Positions 7,685 to 16,097 of a DNA stretch of 64,000 bases are shown piece by piece (position 1 is the stretch's first letter; every line of letters starts with the position of its first letter). A program made the position numbers and the translations under genes. Under the pieces are notes generated by a model, which did not search any database, was not told the DNA's origin, and was given only the letters and a program-made list of their open reading frames with translations. The DNA is from Cyanobium sp. CH-040 (lineage in GTDB: Bacteria; Cyanobacteriota; Cyanobacteriia; PCC-6307; Cyanobiaceae), in NCBI RefSeq assembly GCF_024346135.1, contig NZ_JAGQCJ010000007.1, positions 1-64,000 of the forward strand. Reading direction: 5' to 3'.

Positions 7685-9421
7685 ATGCCGGAGCTGGCAA
7701 GGAGGAGCCGTGATCGGATCCACAGGCATGGACCCGTCCTTTCCCTCTGCCTGGCACTCGCACTCACCTTTGGGATTCTCCTCACCACGCAGACACCCGT
7801 GGGGGCTCTTGGGAGTGACGCGTTGGCCGCGACGGCCAAGGATGCGGCGCCAGCGGAGGTGACCGGCAAGCCGGGATGTGCCGCGAAGCCGGGCTTCATC
7901 ACCCTCGACGGCCAGAAGGTGCTGGAGATCCGGCGTGCACCGGGGGCCCAGAAACTCGATGCCTACGTACGTCGTGCCGAGGGGCGGCTGCTCCAGCTGG
8001 CGAAGGACCTGGCCGTTCAGCCCTCCCAGCTGGTCGTGCAGGAGGAACCTCCCTTCTCCGTGATCGGCATCCTTGAGCAGGACGGGCACTTCGCGCCCGA
8101 GATGGCCGTGGACGACCGCGAGGCGTCCTGTTTCGGACTCAGCCGGCAGCAGCTGGCGAACAGCTACCGCGACAACCTGCGCACAGCCATCAGCGCGTTC
8201 CGCGACCGCCGCACCCTTTCCACCTGGCTGACGGGAACGGCACTGGCCGCCCTGGTGCTGGGAATTTACGTCCTCTGGCTGCGGGTGCAGGGAAACATCA
8301 ACCAGCGGCTGCGCCGGCGGATTGCCGAGCGCCCGCGGTTCATCCTGCAACGCCTGAGCCGGCTCGGCCTGAGCGGGTTCGTGGAGGTGGATCAGGTGCG
8401 CAGGCTGATGCAACGCCTGCGCCAGGTGATCCACTGGAGCGTGCTGATCCTCATCAGCTACCTGCTGATCCCGCTGCTGCTGGGCCTGTTCCCTCCCACC
8501 CAGGGCATCGCCGCGGGTCTCCGGAGTCAGATCCGGGATCTCGTGATGGGCTTCCTGAACGGGGTGGTACAGGCCATTCCCAACCTGCTCTCGATTCTGG
8601 TGATCCTGGCGATCACCATCCTGGTGATCCGCGCCAGCAATGCCTGGTTCCAGGCATTGGATCGCGGACGGGTCCGCATCCCCGGCTTCTATCAGGAGTG
8701 GGCCCTGCCCACGGCGCGCCTGGCGGCGATCCTGCTCACCCTGGTCGGCCTGGCGGCCGCCTTCCCCTACATCCCCGGCTCGGGGAGCAAGGTGTTCCAG
8801 GGAGCCGGCCTGTTCGTGGGCGTGCTGGCGGCCTTCGGTTCGAGTGCCATCGCCACCAACGTCATCAGCGGCCTGATGCTGATCTACACCCGGGCCTTCC
8901 GCGAGGGAGACAGGGTGGAGATCAATGGCGTTCTCGGGGTGGTGCAGGACCGGGCCCTGCTGGTGACGCGTCTGCAGACGCCGCGCAACGAGCTGGTGAG
9001 CATTCCCAACGCCACCGTGATCGGCGCCTCCGTGGTGAACTACAGCTTCTCGCGGCGGGAGATCCAGCAGCCGGTGGCTCTCGCCACCACGATCACCATC
9101 GGCTACGACGTGCCCTGGCGGCAGGTGCACGAGCTGATGCTCGGCGCCGCCCGCAGCGTGGCGGGCATCACCGATGAGATCGAACCCTTCGTGCTGCAGA
9201 CGTCATTGAACGACTTCCACATCAGCTACGAACTGAACGCCTTCGTGCGCGATGCCGGCACCTACCGGCAGACGCTCTCGGAGGTGCTGGCTGCTCTGCA
9301 GGATCAGTTCGCCAGGGCCAACGTGGAAATTCTCTCCCCTGGGTACCACGCCATCCGCAACGGCAACGCCAGCACGGTGCCCGCAGCCCCCAACGACGGA
9401 GCCCGGGAGCCGAAGGGTTGA
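7685..9421 (+). CDS. MscS-family mechanosensitive channel
   Basis: 578 residues from ATG 7685, preceded by GAGGAG seven bases upstream; a GTG at 7670 is the alternative. There is an N-terminal signal-like segment, a periplasmic stretch with cysteines (~45-150), several membrane segments, then the MscS core: pore helix GLFVGVLAAFGSSAIATNVI, the beta domain with DRVEINGVLGVVQD and TPRNELVSIPNATV, and an alpha/beta C-terminal domain. MscS channels release solutes on hypo-osmotic shock. The extra N-terminal periplasmic part makes it longer than E. coli MscS and similar to plant/cyanobacterial forms. It converges on the BASS transporter with a 13-bp gap. Confidence 0.93.
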   Translation: MPELARRSRDRIHRHGPVLSLCLALALTFGILLTTQTPVGALGSDALAATAKDAAPAEVTGKPGCAAKPGFITLDGQKVLEIRRAPGAQKLDAYVRRAEGRLLQLAKDLAVQPSQLVVQEEPPFSVIGILEQDGHFAPEMAVDDREASCFGLSRQQLANSYRDNLRTAISAFRDRRTLSTWLTGTALAALVLGIYVLWLRVQGNINQRLRRRIAERPRFILQRLSRLGLSGFVEVDQVRRLMQRLRQVIHWSVLILISYLLIPLLLGLFPPTQGIAAGLRSQIRDLVMGFLNGVVQAIPNLLSILVILAITILVIRASNAWFQALDRGRVRIPGFYQEWALPTARLAAILLTLVGLAAAFPYIPGSGSKVFQGAGLFVGVLAAFGSSAIATNVISGLMLIYTRAFREGDRVEINGVLGVVQDRALLVTRLQTPRNELVSIPNATVIGASVVNYSFSRREIQQPVALATTITIGYDVPWRQVHELMLGAARSVAGITDEIEPFVLQTSLNDFHISYELNAFVRDAGTYRQTLSEVLAALQDQFARANVEILSPGYHAIRNGNASTVPAAPNDGAREPKG

Positions 9422-9434
9422 TCAGGAGGGTTGA

Positions 9435-10298
9435 TCAGGCGGCAGCGAACTGCCTCCGCCAGCGCAGGAAGGGGATGTGCACCACCACGGTGACGAGCAG
9501 GTAGACGAGGATCGCCAGCTTCAGGCCCTCGATGCTGGGGCCGTGGATAGCGGCGAACAGCAGCGCCAGACCGGGATTGCGCATCGAGGTCACCAGGGCC
9601 GCGGTGGTCTGGTCCTCGCGGTCCGCTCCGGCCAGCAGGAAGCCGATCGCCATCGAGGCGAGCACCATCACCGCCATGAAGGCCAGGGCCAGGACATTCC
9701 GGCTCACGAAGGGGATCAGAAGGTGCCCGGTCTTCAGCAGCACCGCCACCACCAGGATCAGCAGCAGCACGTTGGCGAGCCGGTCGAAGAAGCCGGTCTG
9801 GCTGGCAGCCCAGACCGGCCATCGCCGCCGCACCAGCATGCCGAGGGAAAGCGGCAGGATCTGGGCCAGGCCGATCTGGAGGGCCACCTGCCGGGGCTGA
9901 ATGTCCCACCCCTCCACGCCGTGCAGCGTGGTGAGCAGGTAGGCCATCAAGGGGATGGACACGATGGCCGCCAGAGCGGCGCTGACCTGAAGAGTTGCCG
10001 CCAGAGCGCTGCTGCCGCCGGCCTTGTCCGCCTTGCGCAGCGTGAGCGGCGCGCTGGGGCACACCGCCATCAGGGCAAAGCCGAAGCGGGCGGGCTGGGA
10101 GAGCAGCTCACTGAGGGGCAACTGGAGAAGGAGCACCGCCACCAGGGGAACGAGCACGCAGCTGCCGAGCAGCACCCGCAGCAGCAGGGCGCGCCGGCGC
10201 CTGATCAGCTCGCGGATCCCTACCGGTAGTCCCAGGCCGAGCGCGAACATGATCGCGAACAGCGTGGCGGGAACGAGAAGCGCGGCGGCCTGGGCCAT
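9435..10298 (-). CDS. BASS-family (bile acid:sodium symporter-like) transporter
   Basis: 287 residues with about nine hydrophobic segments. Signature features include FGFALMAVCPSAP, the discontinuous helix region typical of the family, and TAALVTSMRNPGLALLFA near the end. The family exports or imports organic anions, bicarbonate, pyruvate or metalloids with Na+; the substrate cannot be read here. It is the last gene in a minus-strand series FGE, DUF1622, DUF202, BASS, with a 48-bp gap before it, so it may be cotranscribed with the sulfatase-activating enzyme. A sulfate-ester-related anion is a possible substrate (inference). Confidence 0.8.
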   Translation of the reverse strand: MAQAAALLVPATLFAIMFALGLGLPVGIRELIRRRRALLLRVLLGSCVLVPLVAVLLLQLPLSELLSQPARFGFALMAVCPSAPLTLRKADKAGGSSALAATLQVSAALAAIVSIPLMAYLLTTLHGVEGWDIQPRQVALQIGLAQILPLSLGMLVRRRWPVWAASQTGFFDRLANVLLLILVVAVLLKTGHLLIPFVSRNVLALAFMAVMVLASMAIGFLLAGADREDQTTAALVTSMRNPGLALLFAAIHGPSIEGLKLAILVYLLVTVVVHIPFLRWRRQFAAA

Positions 10299-10346
10299 GG
10301 GAAGGAAGGAAAGAGCAGGAATCGAGGGCAGAGCTTGTGAACCCGC

Positions 10347-10748
10347 TCAAGCCGAGAGCGCACCGAGGATCAGGATGATGAAGGCGACCGCGCCGATCAC
10401 GATCAGCGCCGCCGCGGTGGCCGTTGAGATCGACGTCTCCTCGATGTAGACATAATCGTCGCGGCGGATCTGGCGGAGATCCCTGCGGTGCTGGCGGATG
10501 GCCGACCCCATCGCCAGGATGCCGATGAGCACGAATCCCATCGCCATCAGGCGCACGCTCAGATCCACATGGCTGCCGTCGCCGAGGCGGGTGCGGTTGA
10601 TGGCGCCGATGATCTTGTCGAGACCGAAGCCGAAGCTGATCAGCGAGAGACAGGTGCGGATCCAGGCCATCAGCGTGCGCTCGGCGGCGGCCCGGTTGCG
10701 CTGCTTGGCGAGTTCGTTGTTGAGGTTCCTGACGGGTTGGGAGGTCAT
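10347..10748 (-). CDS. DUF202 / YidH-family inner-membrane protein
   Basis: 133 residues starting at ATG 10748 (MTSQPVRNLNNELAKQRNRA), overlapping the DUF1622 stop by 4 bp. The motif AAERTLMAWIRTCLSLISFGFG is diagnostic of DUF202 (E. coli YidH-like). Three membrane segments are visible: around the motif, then RLMAMGFVLIGILAMGSAI, and a C-terminal one. Function in bacteria is unclear; related domains occur at the end of vacuolar polyphosphate transporter chaperones. It is clearly translationally coupled to DUF1622. Confidence 0.88.
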   Translation of the reverse strand: MTSQPVRNLNNELAKQRNRAAAERTLMAWIRTCLSLISFGFGLDKIIGAINRTRLGDGSHVDLSVRLMAMGFVLIGILAMGSAIRQHRRDLRQIRRDDYVYIEETSISTATAAALIVIGAVAFIILILGALSA

Positions 10749-11131
10749 TCGTGTGCTCCTGCTTGTTGCAGCGCTGCCTCCATCTTCTGCTCCGCTTCGA
10801 TCTCCCGAGCCAGGAACACATTGAGGAAGGTGCGGATCACGGCCACGACAGCCAGCTGGATGAGGTTCTGGCCGGTGGCCGCGGTGGTGGTGGCCACGAT
10901 GTCGGCCCCCAGCTGGAACTCGAGCGCCATCGACAGCCAGCTGCCGAAGGTGAGGCGGATGCCGCTGGTGGGCCGGTGGCGACGCCGGTGGTTGAGGGGA
11001 AAGGGAGAGGCCAGACGGACCACCGCCACCAGGCCGGTGATCACACAGAGAACGGAGAGGGATTCGAGGACGAAGCGCATCACCCCGACAACGGTGATGA
11101 GCACAACGTCCAGCTGTTCGATTGCTTCCAT
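10745..11131 (-). CDS. DUF1622-family membrane protein
   Basis: 128 residues from ATG 11131 (MEAIEQLDVVLITVVGVMRF), five bases after the FGE stop. It has three hydrophobic segments and the family features FGSWLSMALEFQLGADIVAT and AVIRTFLNVFLAREIE. DUF1622 proteins are small inner-membrane proteins of unknown function. Tight packing with the FGE gene upstream and DUF202 downstream (4-bp ATGA overlap) argues for one transcript. Confidence 0.88.
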   Translation of the reverse strand: MEAIEQLDVVLITVVGVMRFVLESLSVLCVITGLVAVVRLASPFPLNHRRRHRPTSGIRLTFGSWLSMALEFQLGADIVATTTAATGQNLIQLAVVAVIRTFLNVFLAREIEAEQKMEAALQQAGAHE

Positions 11132-11136
11132 CGGCT

Positions 11137-12171
11137 TCAGGCGGATCGGGGGAGTCGCACAATGCAGCGGAAGCCCATGTGACAGGTGGAGGTGTCGATG
11201 CCCTGGGCCATGCGCGCAGCCGGGCGGTAACGGCGGCAGTAGCTCGGCGCGCAGAGGAAGGAGCCCCCCTTCACCACCTTGCGGGGGATGGTGCCGTGCT
11301 GGGAGGAGGAGTCGATGCTGGCCTCGCGGGTGGATCCGCGGGGATGGTCGATCGTGCAGCAGCCCCCGGCGGCCTTGTGGTCTGCCACCACGCGGCCGTG
11401 GTCGGCATACCAGTCCTCGGTCCACTCCCACACGTTGCCGATCATGTCGAGCAGCCCGAAGCCGTTCGGCGGGAAGGAACCCACGGGCGACGTGCGCTCG
11501 AAGCCATCGCGGCGGCTGTTGTGATGCGGAAAGTCGCCCTGAAAGGTGTTGGCCATGGGAACGCCGCCGGGGTGGAGCTCCTCGCCCCAGGCGAATTCGG
11601 CCCCTTCGAGTCCGCCCCGGGCGGCCCGCTCCCATTCCGCTTCGCTGGGCAGGGTCTTGCCGGCCCAGGCGGCGTAGGCCACGGCATCCGCAAAGGCCAC
11701 ATGAACCACGGGATGCTGGTCACGGCCCTTGATGGAACTGCCCGGGCCCTCGGGGTGCCGCCAGTCGGCACCGGGCACGTACTGCCACCACCGGTAGGGA
11801 TCGGCGGTGCCGGCCGGCCCCGCCGGCGGTACGAACACGATCGAGGCGGGTGCCAGCAGGTCCGGCCGGGCGTCGGGGTAATCCGCGGGATCCGCAGGCC
11901 GTTGGGCAAGGGTCACATACCCCGTGGCCTTCACGAACTTCTGGAACTGGGCGTTGGTGACCGGGGCCCGGTCGATCCAGAACCCCTCCACCCGCACCCG
12001 GTGGGCGGGCGCCTCCTCGGGATAGTGGTGATCGGAGCCCATGGTGTAGGTCCCACCCGGGATCCACACCATGTCCCGGGCCGGGGCCCGCCCGGGCGGG
12101 CGGGCGGAGACCTCTGGAGCGGTGATGGTGGGGGACATGCCGGGGCGGGGCCTGGGGCGATCGATGGTCAT
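11137..12171 (-). CDS. Formylglycine-generating enzyme (sulfatase-modifying factor, SUMF1 family)
   Basis: 344 residues. The N-terminal MVWIPGGTYTMGSDHHYPEE, the middle PVVHVAFADAVAYAAWAG and the C-terminal NVWEWTEDWY and GGSFLCAPSYCRRYRPAAR are FGE-sulfatase domain signatures. The two cysteines in LCAPSYC have the Cx4C spacing of the copper-binding catalytic pair of true FGEs (human Cys336/Cys341), so this one should be active and not just a fold relative such as EgtB. It would convert the CTAGR cysteine of the arylsulfatase encoded at 13250-14752 to formylglycine. No signal peptide is seen, matching a cytoplasmic sulfatase. It heads the DUF1622-DUF202-BASS operon and diverges from the HAD gene with 64 bp between. 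Confidence 0.94.
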   Translation of the reverse strand: MTIDRPRPRPGMSPTITAPEVSARPPGRAPARDMVWIPGGTYTMGSDHHYPEEAPAHRVRVEGFWIDRAPVTNAQFQKFVKATGYVTLAQRPADPADYPDARPDLLAPASIVFVPPAGPAGTADPYRWWQYVPGADWRHPEGPGSSIKGRDQHPVVHVAFADAVAYAAWAGKTLPSEAEWERAARGGLEGAEFAWGEELHPGGVPMANTFQGDFPHHNSRRDGFERTSPVGSFPPNGFGLLDMIGNVWEWTEDWYADHGRVVADHKAAGGCCTIDHPRGSTREASIDSSSQHGTIPRKVVKGGSFLCAPSYCRRYRPAARMAQGIDTSTCHMGFRCIVRLPRSA

Positions 12172-12235
12172 GGGCGGATCACCGCGGTGCCTGTGGACTT
12201 GTCAGGATCGGAAGCCAACGCACCGGGGCTGACTC

Positions 12236-13255
12236 GTGGAACCTTCCCGCCGGGCCGCTGCCGTGCTGGTCGTGATGGCGCTGGCTGGCTGGATCCCCGC
12301 CAGGGCCGCCGAGCCGGATGCCTTGCCGTCCTGGAACGACGGGGCGCTCAAGCAGGGCCTGCTCACGTTCGTGCGCCGGGTGAGCCGGGAGGACTCTGCG
12401 GACTTCGTGCCCGTGGCGGAGCGCCTTGCAGTGTTCGACAACGACGGCACCCTGTGGCCGGAGAATCCCCTGCCGTTCCAGCTGCTCTATGCGCTGGACA
12501 GGCTGCGGGAAGCGGTGAAGCAGCAGCCGGAACTGCGCCGCGACCCGATGGTGCAGGCGGCCCTGCGCAACGACGTGGCCGCCCTGGTGGCGGGCCCCCG
12601 CCACGAGGGATTGCTGCGGATCCTGGCCCTCACCCACGCGGGCATGAGCAGCGAGGACTACCGGGCGTCGGTGCTGCGCTGGCTTGAGACGGCGCGCCAC
12701 CCCCGCTTCGGACGGCGGTTCGACGAACTCGCCTACCAGCCCATGCTGGAGCTGCTGCAACTGCTGCGCAGCCACGGCTTCCGCACCGTGATCGTGTCCG
12801 GCGGCGGGGCCGACTTCATGCGCGTGTGGGCGGAACGGGTGTATGGCATCCCGCCGGAGCAGGTGGTGGGCAGCACGGCCCTCACCCGCTTCGAACTGCG
12901 GGACGGGCGGCCGGTGCTGGTGAAAGGGCTCGATCATCTGTTCGTGGACGACAAGGGGGGTAAGCCGGTGGGGATCCATGCCGTCCTGGGCCGGCAGCCG
13001 ATCGCCGCCTTCGGCAACTCCGATGGCGATCTGGAGATGCTGCAGTACACCACCATCGCCAATCCCAGGCCTTCCCTCGGCCTGCTCGTCCACCACACCG
13101 ACCCGCAGCGGGAGTATGCCTACGACGCCAATCCCCGCAGCAGCGGCCGGCTGGTGGAAGCACTGCGCCAGGCCCCGGAACGGGGCTGGCTGGTGGTGGA
13201 CATGGCCCGGGACTGGAGGGTGGTGTTCGCACCCTCCAGCCGGAACGGCCTATGA
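12236..13255 (+). CDS. Exported HAD-superfamily phosphatase
   Basis: 339 residues from GTG 12236; ATG 12275 is an alternative start 13 codons in. The N-terminus is signal-peptide-like (AAAVLVVMALAGWIPARAAE). HAD motifs: I in AVFDNDGTLWPEN, II in TVIVSGGGADFMR, IV in IAAFGNSDGDLEMLQ, so all catalytic elements are present. HAD hydrolases of this type often sit beside sulfatase genes; here it lies between FGE and sulfatase. It could act on phosphate esters released with sulfate esters, but that is inference. Its end overlaps the sulfatase end by 6 bp. Confidence 0.88.
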   Translation: MEPSRRAAAVLVVMALAGWIPARAAEPDALPSWNDGALKQGLLTFVRRVSREDSADFVPVAERLAVFDNDGTLWPENPLPFQLLYALDRLREAVKQQPELRRDPMVQAALRNDVAALVAGPRHEGLLRILALTHAGMSSEDYRASVLRWLETARHPRFGRRFDELAYQPMLELLQLLRSHGFRTVIVSGGGADFMRVWAERVYGIPPEQVVGSTALTRFELRDGRPVLVKGLDHLFVDDKGGKPVGIHAVLGRQPIAAFGNSDGDLEMLQYTTIANPRPSLGLLVHHTDPQREYAYDANPRSSGRLVEALRQAPERGWLVVDMARDWRVVFAPSSRNGL

Positions 13256-14752
13256 GTGCCCGGTGGTGCTGGCCATCTTGTCCATCACCTCCTCGAGCGA
13301 GAAGCTGGCGGCCTTCTGACGCGGCGGAAACTCCTGGAACGTGGCCAGGAAGCGGCCCACGATGCTCTGGGCGGGGACGAGCATGAAGGCGTGATCCAGC
13401 ATCCAGTCCCAGTAGGTGTTGGAGGTGATGTCGGCGCGCTCGTAGGGATCGGTCTTGAGGTTGAAGATCTTCGGCACCCGCAGGGCGGTGAAGGGCTCGG
13501 CCCACACCTGCAGCGTGCCGGTGGCCCGCTGCTCCATGAACACGATCTTCCAGTTGTCGTAGCGCAGGGCGGTGAGGTCACCGTCGTCGGAGAAGTAGAA
13601 GAATTCGACTCGCGGGCTCTTGTCGGTCTGGCCCGTCCAGTAGTCGAGCATGTTGTAGCCGTCGAGATGCACGTGGTAGTGCCGACTGCCCGCCTGGTGG
13701 CCGGCCTTGAGCTTCTCCTTGATCTCAGGTTCACCGGCGGCGGCCAGCAGGGTGGGCAGCCAGTCGAGATGGCTCACGATCTCCGTGAACAGGGTGCCTG
13801 GGGCGATCTTGCCGGGCCAGCGCACCAGGGCGGGCACCCGGTAGGCCCCCTCCCAGTTGGAGTTCTTCTCGTTGCGGAAGGGGGTCATGCCGGCATCGGG
13901 CCAGCTGTTCATATGCGGCCCGTTGTCGGTGCTGTACATCACGATCGTGTCGTCGGTGACGCCCAGCTCGTCGAGCAGATCGAGCATCTCGCCGATGCAC
14001 TCGTCGTGATAGATCATCACGTCGTGGTATTCCGACTGCCAGCGCCCTGAGCGACCCACATCCTGCGGGCGGGCATGGGTGCGGAAGTGCATGTGGGTGG
14101 TGTTGAACCACACGAAGAAGGGTTCACCGGAGGCCACCGCCTCGCGGATGAAGCGCTTGGCCTCACGCAGGAACTCCTCGTCGCAGTTCTGCATCCGCTG
14201 CTTGGTGAGCGGGCCGGTGTTCTCGATGCGCTGGGTGCCGTCGGGATTGGCCCAGGAGTGCAGCACGCCGCGAGGACCGAAATTCTGGCGGAAGTTGGGA
14301 AAGTCTTCGGGGTTGGGATAGTCCGGCAGTTCCGGCTCCTCCTCGGCGTTGAGGTGGTAGAGGTTGCCGAAGAACTCGTCGAAGCCCTGGTTGGTGGGCA
14401 GGTGCTCGTCGCGGTCGCCGAAGTGGTTCTTGCCGAACTGGCCGGTGCGGTAGCCCAGCGGCTTCAGCAGCGAGGCGATGGTGGGATCCTCGGTGCGGTA
14501 GCCCAGTTCGGCGCCGGGCAGGCCCACCTTGCTGAGGCCGGTGCGGAAGACGCTCTGGCCGGAGATGAAGGCGGCACGGCCGGCGGTGCAGCTCTGCTCG
14601 GCGTAGTAGTGGATGAAGCGGCCCCCTTCCTTGGCCACGCGGTCGATGTTGGGGGTCTGGTAGCCCATCAGACCGTCGCTGTAGCAGCTGAGGTTGCTCT
14701 GGCCGATGTCATCCCCCCAGAGGATGAGGATGTTGGGCTTGCCGTTCGGCAT
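13250..14752 (-). CDS. Arylsulfatase (formylglycine-dependent, type I)
   Basis: 500 residues from ATG 14752 (MPNGKPNILILWGDDIG); an in-frame ATG at 14782 would add 10 residues but abuts the Fur-box-like site. Metal ligands are seen in WGDDIG and STDNGPHMNSW, and the active-site Lys/His in FGKNHFGDRDEH. The modification motif is SCTAGRAAF (CxAxR), the substrate of the nearby FGE. It hydrolyses sulfate esters; whether substrates are aryl or carbohydrate sulfates cannot be told. No signal peptide is seen, so it is probably cytoplasmic. A 13/14 Fur-box match sits 33 bp upstream, so expression in iron starvation is possible. Confidence 0.94.
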   Translation of the reverse strand: MPNGKPNILILWGDDIGQSNLSCYSDGLMGYQTPNIDRVAKEGGRFIHYYAEQSCTAGRAAFISGQSVFRTGLSKVGLPGAELGYRTEDPTIASLLKPLGYRTGQFGKNHFGDRDEHLPTNQGFDEFFGNLYHLNAEEEPELPDYPNPEDFPNFRQNFGPRGVLHSWANPDGTQRIENTGPLTKQRMQNCDEEFLREAKRFIREAVASGEPFFVWFNTTHMHFRTHARPQDVGRSGRWQSEYHDVMIYHDECIGEMLDLLDELGVTDDTIVMYSTDNGPHMNSWPDAGMTPFRNEKNSNWEGAYRVPALVRWPGKIAPGTLFTEIVSHLDWLPTLLAAAGEPEIKEKLKAGHQAGSRHYHVHLDGYNMLDYWTGQTDKSPRVEFFYFSDDGDLTALRYDNWKIVFMEQRATGTLQVWAEPFTALRVPKIFNLKTDPYERADITSNTYWDWMLDHAFMLVPAQSIVGRFLATFQEFPPRQKAASFSLEEVMDKMASTTGHS

Positions 14753-14784
14753 GGCTGGGAATGCAGGGAGCACTCCGTCCATCC

Positions 14785-14799
14785 TGTGAATGATTCTCA
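14785..14799 (-). promoter_or_regulatory. Fur-box-like palindrome upstream of the arylsulfatase
   Basis: The + strand reads TGTGAATGATTCTCA. Against the 7-1-7 Fur pattern TGAGAAT-N-ATTCTCA it matches 13 of 14 defined positions. It lies 33-47 bp upstream of the sulfatase ATG at 14752, where it could block RNA polymerase, and about 165 bp from the start of the divergent AraC gene. Zur or PerR sites have similar sequence, so the regulator is not certain. Confidence 0.55.
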
Positions 14800-14964
14800 G
14801 GAACGTCAGCCCATGGGTGCGCTCCGTTACCGCACTGTTGCTGCGTGAACCGTCAAGTTCGGCGCCGGCAGCTGACTGCGGTAGCTGCCGCAAGGCTCCG
14901 GACGGGGATGGCGGCCCGCCGCGAGAGACCTAGATTCCGCCCACCAGCGGCTGCGTGAACGGAC

Positions 14965-16005
14965 GTGCTCGACAAGCCCGGCGGGTCCGCGGCAGCCGTG
15001 CCGCTTCTGTTCCACGACCAGCACACCCAGCACGATCGCGACCCGCAGGCGCTGGGCGAACGCCTGGCCCGGCACCACCCGGTGCTCGACTTCGCGCCGC
15101 GGCGCGGCCATGAAGCAGGGTTCGTGCACCGTACTAACACCATCCGAGCGGGCTCCCTGCTCCTCACCAGCGGCTATAGCTCGCCGATCGAGGGAGCCAT
15201 GGGTGAGGATAAGGGCAACGCCTATGTGAATCTCTGCCTGGCCGGCAGCATCCGCTATCAGACCCAGGGCCTCAGCCAGGCGATCACCCCGTCGCGGCCC
15301 CTCTGGTTCTCACCAGGGGCCACCTACCGCTTCACGACCGATCACCTCAATGCCCTGGTGATGCGCCTGGATCTGGAGCGGCTGAGGAGCACGGCCGCCG
15401 CCATCGCCGGGCTCGGGGTTTCCCAGCAGCGCTTCGCCAGCGATCTGGAGGTGGCCAGGGTTTTCGGGTGCGAAAACCGACGCAGCCTGCAACTGATCCA
15501 GGTGTTTCGGCGAACGTTGTCGCTGCTCGACAACCCCGATCTGGATACCCATGGCCATCAGGATGTGCTCCAGGTTGACGATCTGATCTACCGCGTCTTC
15601 GCGCTGCTGCTGCACCCGCGGCTTGACACCGTTCTGGCCGTGCATCGACAGGGCGGCGTGGCACCCCGGGAGCGCATCTTCGAGGATCTCCTGGAATGGA
15701 TCCGCGCCAATCTGCACACGCCGATCAACCTCACCGAGATGGAGCGGCGCAGCGGTTACTCCCGCCGCACCCTGCAACTGGCGTTCAAGCAGCGCTTCGG
15801 CTGTGGCCCGGTGCAGTGGGTGCGTCGTCAACGGCTCGAACTGGCCCGCCAGGCCCTGCTGCGTCCCCAGCCCGGCGACACGGTGGGGGAGATCGCCTCC
15901 CGTTTCGGCTTCGGCAACCTGGCGTCATTCAGCCGCGACTTCAGTGCTCACTTCGGGCTGCGCCCCTCCGAACTGATGCACGAAGGGAGGCGCCAGCTTT
16001 GCTGA
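14965..16005 (+). CDS. AraC-family transcriptional regulator
   Basis: 346 residues from GTG 14965; the start is uncertain because no ATG is near the N-terminus. The first ~200 residues resemble the AraC-type sensor domain (GNAYVNLCLAGSIRYQTQGL, PLWFSPGATYRF). The C-terminal ~100 carry two helix-turn-helix units: TEMERRSGYSRRTLQLAFKQ and IASRFGFGNLASFSRDFSAH with RPSELMHEGR. It is divergent from the arylsulfatase, so it is a natural candidate regulator of that gene, perhaps answering to a sulfated compound. The ligand is unknown. Confidence 0.9.
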   Translation: MLDKPGGSAAAVPLLFHDQHTQHDRDPQALGERLARHHPVLDFAPRRGHEAGFVHRTNTIRAGSLLLTSGYSSPIEGAMGEDKGNAYVNLCLAGSIRYQTQGLSQAITPSRPLWFSPGATYRFTTDHLNALVMRLDLERLRSTAAAIAGLGVSQQRFASDLEVARVFGCENRRSLQLIQVFRRTLSLLDNPDLDTHGHQDVLQVDDLIYRVFALLLHPRLDTVLAVHRQGGVAPRERIFEDLLEWIRANLHTPINLTEMERRSGYSRRTLQLAFKQRFGCGPVQWVRRQRLELARQALLRPQPGDTVGEIASRFGFGNLASFSRDFSAHFGLRPSELMHEGRRQLC

Positions 16006-16097
16006 GCGGGCAGGCCGGCGGTGGCAGCGGCGGCCATCTCCCTGGGCAGCAGCCCCCGGAGAGTGCGGGGGCTGCCACCAAAGAAAGAGGGGCTTGC

